This document shows, in pieces, positions 41,915 to 49,511 of a stretch of DNA of 64,000 bases. Positions within the stretch are counted from its first letter, which is position 1. Each line of letters opens with the position of its first letter. The stretch is from Rhizobiales bacterium UBA1912 (GTDB taxonomy: Bacteria; Pseudomonadota; Alphaproteobacteria; Rhizobiales; Devosiaceae). The notes beneath the pieces are model-generated. The model was not told where the DNA came from, did not search any database, and was given only the letters and a program-made list of their open reading frames with translations. The position numbers and the translations under genes were made by a program. The DNA is taken from positions 98,597-162,596 of the forward strand of contig DDGC01000019.1 of assembly GCA_002337455.1 (NCBI GenBank), written 5' to 3'.

Positions 41915-42091
41915 TCATTTCTCGCGCTCCAGTTCTGCGATCATTGCCAGGCAGGTTGCCTCACCCTCGTCGGCGCATTCTGCCTCACGTCGGGAGGGCG
42001 GGATGCGCTCGAACTGGGCCAGCCGCTTGTAATAGTGAGCTAGCAGTTTCTCGCGCTCCTGGTTTTTGGGGCCGGCTGTCGGGACGCGCAT
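41915..42091 (-). CDS. Small protein coupled to SRAP gene
   Basis: This 58-residue, charged, helical protein (NQEREKLLAHYYKRLAQFER, AECADEGEATCLAMIAELER) starts at an ATG that overlaps the stop of the SRAP gene as TGATG, so it is translated from the same message. The two cysteines sit in the C-terminal half. It is below the usual size limit. If the SRAP operon is SOS-induced, this protein would be as well. Confidence 0.55.
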   Translation of the reverse strand: MRVPTAGPKNQEREKLLAHYYKRLAQFERIPPSRREAECADEGEATCLAMIAELEREK

Positions 42092-42837
42092 CAGAGCAAC
42101 TCATCCTCTTTGACGCCGCGCCGGACGATTTTTAGCACGCCATCGGGCAGGGGACGTTGCAGCGCCTTGGCTTCTTCCCATGGCGCGGTCAGCCAGGTCT
42201 CGACTTCGTCGGGCGTGGTCAGGATGACCGGCATGGCCTTTTCGTGGATCGCGCCGACAATGTTGTTTGGCTCGGTGGTCAGGAAGGCGAACAGGTCGGT
42301 TGTGACCGTCCCCTCTTTGATCTTGCGCACGCTTGTCCATTGCGGGGCCCAGATGCCGGCAAAGAAAGCGAGGGGGCGGGTGTCGTCGAACGCAAACCAG
42401 ATGTCCCCGCCGGCGTCCCGGTTGAACTCGGAAAAGCTGGTGAAGGGCACAACGCACCTGAACCTGGGGGCCAGCCACCGGCGCCAGTGCTGGCTGTCGG
42501 TGTTGCGCACATTTGTAATCCCGCGATCGGGCTCCTTGCGCAGCAGCTCGTCGAACTCCTCTTTTGACAGGTCGCTGCCGCGTTTTTTTGCGATGCCATC
42601 CGCCCGCTTGCGGGCCGCCTGATAAAGCGCTCTTGATGACGACGGCATACCCCAGCGAACCATGGCCAGTTCTGCGCCGGCATCGGTGTTGCGCACAATC
42701 GGGGCGAGATAGTCCGGAAAGACGCCGGGCTGGGGCGGGAAATTGCCGAGATTGTCATGCAGCGCGATCGGCCGCGTCGCCTTCACGAAATCGCGGATGG
42801 CCTGGATATTGGTGGTCATCGAATAGAGATTACACAA
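42091..42837 (-). CDS. SOS response-associated peptidase (SRAP / HMCES / YedK family)
   Basis: This 248-residue protein starts at TTG 42837, chosen because it gives the mandatory N-terminus MCNLYS and has GGAGG six bases upstream. After removal of the first residue, Cys2 crosslinks to abasic sites in single-stranded DNA. Other active-site elements are visible: VRNTDAGAELAMVRWGMP, the glutamate of FTSFSEF and the histidine of IHEKAMPVIL. The reading frame continues upstream without a stop to 43161. A LexA box lies 23 bp beyond that start. Confidence 0.87.
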   Translation of the reverse strand: MCNLYSMTTNIQAIRDFVKATRPIALHDNLGNFPPQPGVFPDYLAPIVRNTDAGAELAMVRWGMPSSSRALYQAARKRADGIAKKRGSDLSKEEFDELLRKEPDRGITNVRNTDSQHWRRWLAPRFRCVVPFTSFSEFNRDAGGDIWFAFDDTRPLAFFAGIWAPQWTSVRKIKEGTVTTDLFAFLTTEPNNIVGAIHEKAMPVILTTPDEVETWLTAPWEEAKALQRPLPDGVLKIVRRGVKEDELL

Positions 42838-43161
42838 AGCCGCCTCCGCGATCAGTGCCAGTTCGTTCAAAGTGAGCGGAAATTCTTTCGGTGTCCACTT
42901 CATCCAGTTGTGGCCGCGACCGCGCTCCTTGGGGTCGATCCAATATCCATCAAAAATCCGTCCGAAACGCTCGGCCGGGGCCCGGTCGGCAAAGCAGTGC
43001 ACATCCCACCAATCGTTGTCATGAAAGATTGTATGGCCGCGACCGCAAGCGCCGAGCAATTGAGCGCTTTCCAGAAGGCGTGGCCCCGTACGCACCGCAA
43101 TTTGGAACGGCCAGCCGCGGTCGATATCTCCTTTCGACAGCTCCCCCTTCCTGCGCGACAT
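42838..43161 (-). CDS. Upstream in-frame coding segment fused to or preceding SRAP
   Basis: These 108 codons run in the same frame as SRAP with no stop between. The segment has its own protein-like features: CGRGHTIFHDNDWWDVHCFA, then RAPAERFGRIFDGYWIDPKE and RGRGHNWMKW. This pattern matches small hypothetical proteins of Hyphomicrobiales that often occur alone. Either a fusion protein is made, in which the SRAP cysteine would be internal and unable to form its usual crosslink, or both this start and the internal TTG are used. Confidence 0.6.
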
Positions 43162-43183
43162 TTTGTGATCGCTCCTGCTACTT

Positions 43184-43198
43184 GTTCCAGTTTTGTTC
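43184..43198. promoter_or_regulatory. LexA SOS box, GTTC-N7-GTTC
   Basis: GTTC (43184-43187), seven bases and GTTC (43195-43198) match the alphaproteobacterial LexA operator exactly. It lies between the leftward SRAP operon and the rightward operon at 43231, so it could repress both. Confidence 0.78.
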
Positions 43199-43230
43199 CC
43201 ATATTATGACTCAAGAGCAAGGAGAACAAG

Positions 43231-43458
43231 ATGGCAGCTTTACCCGCCGCAGAAAGCGACCAGGTCCGCTATACGATTCATCTCAATGGCCGCGATCCCG
43301 CCTGGCCGCAACTCACCCTCGAGGAAGCAGTTGAGGCGTTGGCGGCCGGCATCCGGTTTTCGATTTTTGACGAGCGCAAGGGGGAGTTCAATATTTCGAT
43401 CCCGTATTCGACGCTGCAGCACATCGATCGCGATACGCTGACCATCATGCAGGAGTGA
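43231..43458 (+). CDS. Small protein, unknown, SOS-box controlled by position
   Basis: This 75-residue soluble protein has AAGGAG before ATG 43231. It contains RYTIHLNGRDPAWPQLTLEE and the strand GEFNISIPYSTLQHI. No family is recognised. It begins 33 bp after the LexA box and is followed after 4 bp by a zinc-ribbon protein gene, so the two form an operon divergent from SRAP. Confidence 0.65.
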   Translation: MAALPAAESDQVRYTIHLNGRDPAWPQLTLEEAVEALAAGIRFSIFDERKGEFNISIPYSTLQHIDRDTLTIMQE

Positions 43459-43462
43459 CGGC

Positions 43463-43813
43463 ATGGGGCAGCGGCGAGAGGGCGAATATTTCAGCCTGAA
43501 TTCTGCGATCGAGCAGGGCCATATCGTGCGGGTACGCTGTGGCGCCTGCCGGCGTGCGGCCAATTTCCTGCCTGAGGATCTGGCGGCCATCTATGGCGGC
43601 AACAGCTTTGCGCTCGAGCCGCTGTTTCCCTGCAGCAAGTGCGGCACCACAGATTTCGTGCGCGTAACGACCTACAGCCCGGCGATTGCCGATTTCGGCA
43701 AGATCACCGTGCGCCGGCCGGGCCCCAAGAAGGTGGTGCAGACGTGGGAAAACGAGACGTTCACCGAACGCAGTCGAGCGCGGTACGTGCGGGGTGCGGA
43801 TTTCAGGTTCTGA
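43463..43813 (+). CDS. Zinc-ribbon protein, unknown
   Basis: This 116-residue protein has two cysteine pairs (RCGACRRAANFLPEDLAAIY and FPCSKCGTTDFVRV) that would bind one zinc ion. The C-terminal half is basic (RRPGPKKVVQTW). A nucleic-acid-binding role is plausible from the zinc ribbon and charge. It is the second gene of the operon behind the SOS box. Confidence 0.65.
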   Translation: MGQRREGEYFSLNSAIEQGHIVRVRCGACRRAANFLPEDLAAIYGGNSFALEPLFPCSKCGTTDFVRVTTYSPAIADFGKITVRRPGPKKVVQTWENETFTERSRARYVRGADFRF

Positions 43814-43839
43814 GAGGGCTGATCTGTCTCGTTTTTTGA

Positions 43840-44205
43840 TCAAAAGGCTGTGGCACGATCAAGTAAAAGCCAAGCTCCTATAACAAACCCAATCAAGCCA
43901 CTGGTCATGAGAAGGGCCGTTGCCGACTGTCGGTAGTTCCGTTTTGAATGACCGCGCCCTTCCGCTGGTGTGTCCGGATGATCTGCAAATTCCGCCCAAA
44001 TCAGAGATATGATCGCCGAAGCTCCGCTATAGGCAAAAGGCCAAAGCGGCACGGCGACTTGTCTTGCATAATCAAGGTTCTTTGCGGAAACACCTGCTCC
44101 GATGAGGCCTAGCGAAGCGATCAGCAGTACACCAGAGGCGCTGAGAAGTCCGATCGATAGGCGTCGTAGCGAAGCAGCGTCAAATTCGTTGGGAAAGCTG
44201 ATCAG
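43840..44205 (-). CDS. Membrane protein with non-canonical start, unknown
   Basis: About 121 codons are open and protein-like: three to four membrane helices, for example RRLSIGLLSASGVLLIASLG, VPLWPFAYSGASAIISLIWA and LMTSGLIGFVIGAWLLL. There is no ATG, GTG or TTG in frame at the 5' end. A GGAGG site lies just before a CTG (44205) and an ATC. The first standard start, GTG 44052, would cut off the first two helices. It could use a CTG start or have lost its start codon. Confidence 0.5.
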   Translation of the reverse strand: MISFPNEFDAASLRRLSIGLLSASGVLLIASLGLIGAGVSAKNLDYARQVAVPLWPFAYSGASAIISLIWAEFADHPDTPAEGRGHSKRNYRQSATALLMTSGLIGFVIGAWLLLDRATAF

Positions 44206-44408
44206 TAGCCTCCGGCCCTTTGCGGTCGCCCAGTTTAATCATGGCTCATCTTCATACCAGAGTTTTGTATTCCCCAAGACGGGGTGAGCGGCGCGCCAAC
44301 GCCGCCCAACCAGGCATTGAGTTCAACCTCGCCCGGCCCAGTAGACCACAGCCTTAAACCTGGCCCCGCCACCCTCGAGGGCAGGGCGCTTTTAAGGCAC
44401 ATCCCTAA

Positions 44409-45245
44409 ATGGAAACTTACCTTGAGCCGGTTCAGCCGGTATCTCCGCTCGCCCCGTATTTGGGTGGCAAGCGCCTTCTTGCCCCGAAAATCATAGAGCG
44501 TATCGGGCAAACAGCGCACACCGTCTATGCCGAGCCCTTCATGGGCATGGGCGGAATTTTCTTCCGCAGGGCGCGTCGACCAGCATCCGAAATCATCAAC
44601 GACCGCAACGGCGACGTCGTCACATTGTTTCGGATATTGCAGCGGCACTATCCTGCCTTTCTCGACCACCTTAAATTCCAGCTGACGTCGCGGCGCGAAT
44701 TTGAACGCCTGGCAAAGGTCGACCCCTCGACGCTAACTGATATTGAGCGGGCAGCCAGGTTCTTATACCTTCAGCGCACGGCATATGGCGGCAAGGTTAC
44801 TGGTCAGAGCTTTGGCGTCTCGGCCGGCCGACCGGCAAGGTTCGATTACACTCAGATTGGGCCGATGCTTGAGGACGTCTATGAGCGGCTCGCCGGCGTC
44901 GTGATCGAGAACTTGGATTGGTCGGAACTCATAGAGCGCTATGATAGCCCCTCAACGCTGTTTTACCTCGATCCGCCATACTGGGACTGTGAGGACGACT
45001 ATGGGCCGGGCCTGTTCGGGCGGGACCAGTTCGAGGCCATGGCAGCGAGGCTCGGGTCGATCGACGGCAAAGCCATCGTCTCGCTCAACGACACACCAGG
45101 GGTGCGAGAAACCTTCAAAGCGTTCCGGATGGAGGAGGTCGACCTCACATACTCGATCGGTCAAGCTACCGGCGGAACCAAGGCTGTGGGTGAGGTGTTG
45201 ATCTACACCTACTGCGCGCCCGAGCTCCCGTTGTTTCGGGTATAG
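44409..45245 (+). CDS. Dam-family DNA adenine-N6 methyltransferase
   Basis: This 278-residue protein has the D12 class layout: motif I PYLGGKRLLAPKIIERIG and YAEPFMGMGGIFF, then EIINDRNGDVVTLFRILQRH and the catalytic DPPY in LFYLDPPYWDCED. Such orphan methylases in accessory DNA usually modify phage or element DNA (for example GATC sites). No restriction enzyme gene is adjacent. It ends just before a hairpin and a tRNA-Pro fragment. Confidence 0.88.
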   Translation: METYLEPVQPVSPLAPYLGGKRLLAPKIIERIGQTAHTVYAEPFMGMGGIFFRRARRPASEIINDRNGDVVTLFRILQRHYPAFLDHLKFQLTSRREFERLAKVDPSTLTDIERAARFLYLQRTAYGGKVTGQSFGVSAGRPARFDYTQIGPMLEDVYERLAGVVIENLDWSELIERYDSPSTLFYLDPPYWDCEDDYGPGLFGRDQFEAMAARLGSIDGKAIVSLNDTPGVRETFKAFRMEEVDLTYSIGQATGGTKAVGEVLIYTYCAPELPLFRV

Positions 45246-45272
45246 TCACCTGCGAATCTGTCGAGATAAAGG

Positions 45273-45300
45273 AAAGCCGGAACCGGAAGGTCCCGGCTTT
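45273..45300 (+). terminator. Terminator-like hairpin after methylase gene
   Basis: AAAGCCGG (45273-45280) pairs with CCGGCTTT (45293-45300) around a 12-base loop; only GTT follows. Confidence 0.5.
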
Positions 45301-45302
45301 GT

Positions 45303-45350
45303 TGGTCGGAGTAGGGTGATTCGGACACCCGACCCCCTCGTCCGAACGAC
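45303..45350 (-). pseudogene. Decayed 3' half of tRNA-Pro(CGG), probable attachment-site scar
   Basis: On the minus strand, the segment resembles the 3' half of an alphaproteobacterial tRNA-Pro. It has a TTCGG anticodon-loop remnant, a GAGGGGGTC variable region, a perfect T stem GGGTG/CACCC with loop TCCGAAT, and the acceptor strand TACTCCG-A-CCA. A G is missing from the usual TTCGGGA loop and the T loop is altered. The 5' half is absent. Such 3' halves are left by elements that integrate into tRNA genes. Confidence 0.65.
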
Positions 45351-45453
45351 GCGTCCGACTGTCGAGAAGTGGCGCGGTTGCTTCTCGGCCGCACCACTAA
45401 AAGGCGCGTGGCATTGTGCTGGCGATTGTCGAGATTTCAAGGACAACAAGCTT

Positions 45454-45555
45454 TTCCCAACCAGCCAGGACAAAATCTATTCATTTCGTCACGCTTTCGA
45501 GAACCGGATGAAAGAGGGCGGGCTGAATGAGGAGCTGCGTAGGATCTTGATGGGC
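45454..45555 (+). pseudogene. Tyrosine recombinase (integrase) C-terminal remnant
   Basis: The frame reads FPTSQDKIYSFRHAFENRMK, then EGGLNEELRRILMG. This matches the C-terminal catalytic region of phage integrases, where SFRH carries an active-site Arg and His and LMGH normally precedes the last His and the Tyr. The sequence degenerates after MG and no N-terminal part is present. It lies 100 bp from the tRNA-Pro fragment. Confidence 0.65.
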
Positions 45556-45748
45556 ACGCCATCGATCGTCCTCGCTGTGGGACGGGCGGGTCCCTGAAGT
45601 GGCGCACCGGGTTGCGCTGCCGGTCGATCCTTGATCGTTTAGCGATGGACATCAGCGTTCAACTTTGATTGCTTGTGCTGAGGGGGAGACAGCGTGACGC
45701 AACCAATTCACTTCATATTCATTTGTAATCAGCTAGGTGTTGACATAT

Positions 45749-46225
45749 ATGGCAACAGCTGGTGAGCTTTGTGACCAGAGTATGCTGGTTCAATTGGGGG
45801 GCGGCTTGGAGCCACATGAGCAGCCGATGCGACTGCTGTATGCGTTTCCTGGTGTGATTGAATGGTTTGACAATGATCTTCCGCAGCTTGAGCCAATACT
45901 GGACGAGGGACGCATGTCGCCCCTTGAGCAAACTTATGACCTTTTGCACGATTTCGTTAGTGGCGAAGACATGAGTTTTTACAGCCGATCTCATTCAATG
46001 ACCCCAACGGAGCCAGGCGTATGGGAGCTAAAATCGCCAGATGTGAGATTGTTTGGCTGGTTCTGCGCTAGAGCCAAGTTCATCATCGCATTTGCGGACT
46101 CGGCTTTTCGCTGTAAGGAGCACAATCTTTACCAGGGTTACCGGAACCAGACCGTATATGTGCGCGATCGGCTCGATTTAGATGAGCCAAAATTCATCAC
46201 CGGGGGTTATGCGGATGTCTTATGA
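45749..46225 (+). CDS. RelE/Gp49-like toxin of a type II toxin-antitoxin pair (putative)
   Basis: This 158-residue protein has a C-terminal part with RelE/HigB-like features (GVWELKSPDVRLFGWFCARA, FIIAFADSAFRCK, a closing TVYVRDRLDLDEPKF). The N-terminal 80 residues are an extra, acidic helical region. The gene overlaps a downstream XRE-type regulator gene, the HigBA order of toxin before antitoxin. RNA-cleaving activity is inferred. The local base composition is lower in GC than the flanking chromosome. Confidence 0.65.
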   Translation: MATAGELCDQSMLVQLGGGLEPHEQPMRLLYAFPGVIEWFDNDLPQLEPILDEGRMSPLEQTYDLLHDFVSGEDMSFYSRSHSMTPTEPGVWELKSPDVRLFGWFCARAKFIIAFADSAFRCKEHNLYQGYRNQTVYVRDRLDLDEPKFITGGYADVL

Positions 46226-46631
46226 ACTTAAAATTGATCCAAGGAAACGAGTGGCGGCACGCTTCATTGGCGCAGTGCGAAAGGCATTGATTTCGGCAGC
46301 TATGGATGAGCGTGACGCGACCGGTTTGACTCAACAGGCTATCGCGGATCGGTTGGGTGTTCATCGATCCTTTGTCACAAAGCTGCTCAAAAATGAAGGC
46401 AACTTGACATTGCGCTCGATCGCCGATTTGGCGTGGGCGCTAGGATATCAGCCAAATTTTTCGCTGGATCGTAACGTTCCGCTCGATCGATGCAACAATA
46501 CGGCCCAAGTCACGACAGCCGAAGAGCATGTTCCAGCAGCGAACCAATCGCCGCGTCCGTTTTACGTACATAGCGGCGAGAGCGTAAATGCGCCTTCGCG
46601 CACGACGCGGGTACTGGAAACGAGTCACTGA
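46215..46631 (+). CDS. XRE-family helix-turn-helix protein, putative antitoxin
   Basis: This 138-residue protein has a central HTH (LTQQAIADRLGVHRSFVTKL, residues about 37-56) and RSIADLAWALGYQPNF. The C-terminal 55 residues are polar and probably disordered until they meet a partner. Its start overlaps the end of the toxin gene (ATG 46215, or 46209), and its stop overlaps the DUF6941 gene start. It most likely binds and neutralises the upstream protein and represses the operon. Confidence 0.75.
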   Translation: MSYELKIDPRKRVAARFIGAVRKALISAAMDERDATGLTQQAIADRLGVHRSFVTKLLKNEGNLTLRSIADLAWALGYQPNFSLDRNVPLDRCNNTAQVTTAEEHVPAANQSPRPFYVHSGESVNAPSRTTRVLETSH

Positions 46632-47020
46632 TGTCGATATCGGCCGAGGTAATTTTCTGCGACGATATTCGTGTTGAGGACAACGGCAAGTTCATTCTGA
46701 TAGGGGTGTATGGTTCAGATTTGGTGCCCGGCCGCATGCCAAACCAATTCCCCTTGTCGATATTTGTGCGAGCGACTGGATTGCCGGTTGGGCCTTCCAA
46801 GTTTCGTCTTGAGATGGTCATGCCGGGCGGTAAGGTCACGTCCGTAGTAGAAGGCGAAGGGTTTCGGGACTCCAACAATACCCGACCTGTAATTATGGTA
46901 TTCCCGTCACTGCATTGCGAAATTGAGAAATACGGCGACCTTGTATGCAGACTGTCGATTGACGGGGCAGAGCCAGAGGAGATCGGCCGACTTCCTATCG
47001 TACCTCCCGCTGTTAGGTAA
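46631..47020 (+). CDS. DUF6941 family protein
   Basis: This 129-residue protein begins SISAEVIFCDDIRVEDNGKF, then ILIGVYGSDLVPGRMP, the signature of the DUF6941 family, whose function is unknown. The rest is beta-rich (KFRLEMVMPGGKVTSVVEGE). Its ATG overlaps the antitoxin stop, so it is the third member of the operon. A link of this family to the toxin-antitoxin pair is not something I know to be described. Confidence 0.72.
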   Translation: MSISAEVIFCDDIRVEDNGKFILIGVYGSDLVPGRMPNQFPLSIFVRATGLPVGPSKFRLEMVMPGGKVTSVVEGEGFRDSNNTRPVIMVFPSLHCEIEKYGDLVCRLSIDGAEPEEIGRLPIVPPAVR

Positions 47021-47052
47021 TCTCTCAACCGCACCGAACCTAAAAAGGCACG

Positions 47053-47400
47053 ATGACGCACCCGTCTGGAGGACATCTCGATAAGGGTGCCCTTGGTCAA
47101 GGATCCTATCGATCTTCTTGGGCGCTCAGATGCGTCATCATCGTCCATATCCGACCGGGGGGGGCGTCCCGTCGCCGTGAAGTGGGCACCGCCCAGAACT
47201 TGTCGTTGCAGGCGGATGCGCGTCTGAGAGGCGCAACAGCGCGCACCTATCTGGCGCTCACCGCCAAGGAGAGGCCGTCGGAAGCCCAACTGGCCATAGC
47301 TTTGCAGGCTCTTTCCCGCCCGCTCGATGGCAGCGAACATGCAGAGGTCGCACCGCCCAACCTTGCCGAAATATTCAAGCTTATGCCGAGCAGCAAATGA
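47053..47400 (+). CDS. Doubtful hypothetical protein
   Basis: A frame of 115 codons is open. Only the last 70 residues look protein-like (SLQADARLRGATARTYLALT, then AKERPSEAQLAIALQAL). A GTG at 47181 could start a shorter form. The first part overlaps an inverted repeat (GATGACGCA/TGCGTCATC at 47052-47060 and 47131-47139). It may be real or chance; no family is recognised. Confidence 0.3.
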   Translation: MTHPSGGHLDKGALGQGSYRSSWALRCVIIVHIRPGGASRRREVGTAQNLSLQADARLRGATARTYLALTAKERPSEAQLAIALQALSRPLDGSEHAEVAPPNLAEIFKLMPSSK

Positions 47401-47449
47401 TCGAGATCACTGTGCAGTGATACTTTTGGTGCCATCTGAAGGCCAGCCG

Positions 47450-48214
47450 ATGACCGTTGACACAACCGATCTACAATTCTTTGAGATAAAATTCTCTCCA
47501 GACGAACTTAAGACGCTACCGAAGCAACATTCGGCCTATTTGGTGGCTACCTGTTTCGCCATAAATGAGGTTCTAGTTTTCCTGCGCCTCAAGCTCCAAA
47601 CTCTCAACTCGATGAAGTTGGCAGAACCGGATGAGCGATTGGCCAGTGTCGCATTCATGCAAGATCAAATCTTGACCCGCACGCTGTCCGGCAAGGTGGT
47701 GGAATATCTAAAACTAATTCGCGACCACCGGAAAATTTGTCTGCGTGCCAAAGACCCAGATGTTCAGTCGTTTTTTTCAGAGCATGGCGAAGAGATCGAC
47801 GCCCTTTGGAATACAGCCGGCACGCGATTTGCCCACGAAATTCGCAACAATTTAGGTAGCCACATTGGCCTGGGTCGGATCCGGCAAACGGTTGCGGCCC
47901 TCCCATCTGGTCGAACAACCATGGGGATCTACCTTCACCCAAGAGATGGAAACACAATCTATCCCATCGGAGAAGATGTGGCTCACATCGCTGCGTTTGA
48001 CACTAGCGAAGACGTTCAGCAGTGGTTGGACTGGGTGCTCGACACCTGTCGATTTGCTCAGCGACTGCATAACAAGTACATGATTTGGATCGTGGAGACG
48101 TTCTTTTCCGAGAAGCACCCTAATGAAATTAGGATATCGGTGGACAAGCGCCTAGTGAGCGATTTCCAACAGGCCATTCCGATCTTGTGGGAGTTCTCAA
48201 CTGAAAAAGGCTAG
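47450..48214 (+). CDS. Helical protein with HEPN-like R-x5-H motif, unknown
   Basis: This 254-residue, mainly helical protein starts at ATG 47450. Residues near 130-145 read GTRFAHEIRNNLGSHIG, which contains R-N-x4-H, the spacing of the catalytic motif in HEPN-domain ribonucleases. The helices before and after could form the HEPN bundle. It stands alone after the toxin-antitoxin operon in low-GC accessory DNA. A defence or stress RNase role is inferred from the motif; the family was not otherwise recognised. Confidence 0.6.
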   Translation: MTVDTTDLQFFEIKFSPDELKTLPKQHSAYLVATCFAINEVLVFLRLKLQTLNSMKLAEPDERLASVAFMQDQILTRTLSGKVVEYLKLIRDHRKICLRAKDPDVQSFFSEHGEEIDALWNTAGTRFAHEIRNNLGSHIGLGRIRQTVAALPSGRTTMGIYLHPRDGNTIYPIGEDVAHIAAFDTSEDVQQWLDWVLDTCRFAQRLHNKYMIWIVETFFSEKHPNEIRISVDKRLVSDFQQAIPILWEFSTEKG

Positions 48215-48465
48215 AGAGCGCGCGAATAGTGACGCGCGACAAAGGCCCGGGTCGTCCCTTGTTGGTGGCCCAGACAAAAAATACATTCGCGCCAATCTTC
48301 GGACGGTTGGGGGGCGAGAAGCGTAGCGGTGAGATCCCGCGCTTGAGCCGATCTTTTAAATTGCCGTTTTGCTTCAATGGTGGGATACGATTGAGTTAGC
48401 CGATCTAAACCGCTGAAATTAAACGCTATGAGCGTTCTCCCCCCACCCGCCATTTGCCGCCAGCC

Positions 48466-49500
48466 TTACACCATCGGCGGATTGATCCGAGCGAACCCCT
48501 CTTGCCGGCGATAGGGGAAGTAGGGATACGGCGCGGTGACAGCGCTGGCCTCATCGAGCCTGGCGATCTGTTCGTGCGTCAAACTCCAGCCAACTGCCCC
48601 GAGATTCTGGCGCAACTGCTCTTCGGTGCGGGCACCAACTATCACCGAGGAGACAGTCGGGCGTTGCAACAGCCAGTTGAGCGCAACCTGTGGAACCGAC
48701 TTGCCGGTTTCTTCTGCTATCGCATCGAGAGCATCAACCACGCGATAGAGATGGTCTTCTTCCACCGGCGGGCCAAAGCTGGCGGTTTCATGCAGGCGGC
48801 TGCCGTCCGGTAGAGGCGTGCCACGGCGGATCTTCCCGGTTAGCCGGCCCCAGCCCAGAGGGCTCCAGACCAGTGCGCCCAAGCCCTGATCCTCGCCGAG
48901 CGGCATCAGTTCCCATTCGTAGTCGCGCCCGACCAGCGAGTAATAGACCTGGTTGGTGACGTAGCGCGGCCAGCCATGCCGGTCCGACGCAGCCAGCGAT
49001 TTCATAACCTGCCAGCCCGAAAAATTCGAGACGCCGACATAACGAACCTTGCCGGCACGGACCAGCATATCGAGCGTCGAAAGCACTTCCTCGACCGGCG
49101 TGCCCGCATCGAAGGCGTGAAGTTGCAGAATGTCGATATAATCGGTCCGAAGGCGACGCAAAGCATCCTCGACAGAGCGGATCAACCGGAAACGAGAGGT
49201 CCCGCCATCATTGGGGCCACCGCCCATCGGCAGCCCGGTCTTGGTCGAGATCAGCACCGAGTCGCGCTTGCCCTTGATGGCCTGACCAAGCACCTCTTCC
49301 GAAGCGCCGTCCGAATAGACGTCTGCGGTGTCGAACAGATTGACACCGGCTTCGAGGCAGATGTCGACGAGACGGCGCGCCTCGGTGGCGTCGGATGTAC
49401 CCCAATTGCCGAAAAGCGGGCCTGTGCCGCCGAATGTGCCGGCGCCGAAACTGAGCACCGGCACCTTGAGGCCGGATTTGCCAAGCGATCTATAGTCCAT
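48466..49500 (-). CDS. Aldo/keto reductase
   Basis: This 344-residue protein is an AKR superfamily NADPH-dependent reductase. The catalytic tetrad is visible: D and Y in LFDTADVYSDG, K in LISTKTGLPM, H in ILQLHAFDAG. VGVSNFSGWQ and VIVGARTEEQLRQNL (cofactor binding) are also present. It lies 11 bp downstream of an MFS transporter gene on the same strand, under a divergent LysR regulator, an arrangement common for detoxification modules. Confidence 0.92.
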   Translation of the reverse strand: MDYRSLGKSGLKVPVLSFGAGTFGGTGPLFGNWGTSDATEARRLVDICLEAGVNLFDTADVYSDGASEEVLGQAIKGKRDSVLISTKTGLPMGGGPNDGGTSRFRLIRSVEDALRRLRTDYIDILQLHAFDAGTPVEEVLSTLDMLVRAGKVRYVGVSNFSGWQVMKSLAASDRHGWPRYVTNQVYYSLVGRDYEWELMPLGEDQGLGALVWSPLGWGRLTGKIRRGTPLPDGSRLHETASFGPPVEEDHLYRVVDALDAIAEETGKSVPQVALNWLLQRPTVSSVIVGARTEEQLRQNLGAVGWSLTHEQIARLDEASAVTAPYPYFPYRRQEGFARINPPMV

Positions 49501-49511
49501 CTAAATGCTCC

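Larger units (their letters stand above)
45246..45748. other. Region of element scars without intact gene
   Basis: This 500-bp stretch holds a terminator-like hairpin, a decayed tRNA-Pro 3' half on the minus strand, a tyrosine-recombinase C-terminal remnant, and then an AT-rich leader for the toxin gene. No intact gene is present. Confidence 0.55.

Noticed and set aside
46510..47340. 276-codon minus-strand frame opposite DUF6941
   Set aside because: It crosses three better supported frames and has no recognisable domain.
48211..48453. Minus-strand frame ending LGHQQGTTRAFVARHYS, integrase-like
   Set aside because: The resemblance to a recombinase C-terminus is short, the expected tyrosine is not convincing and there is no upstream support.
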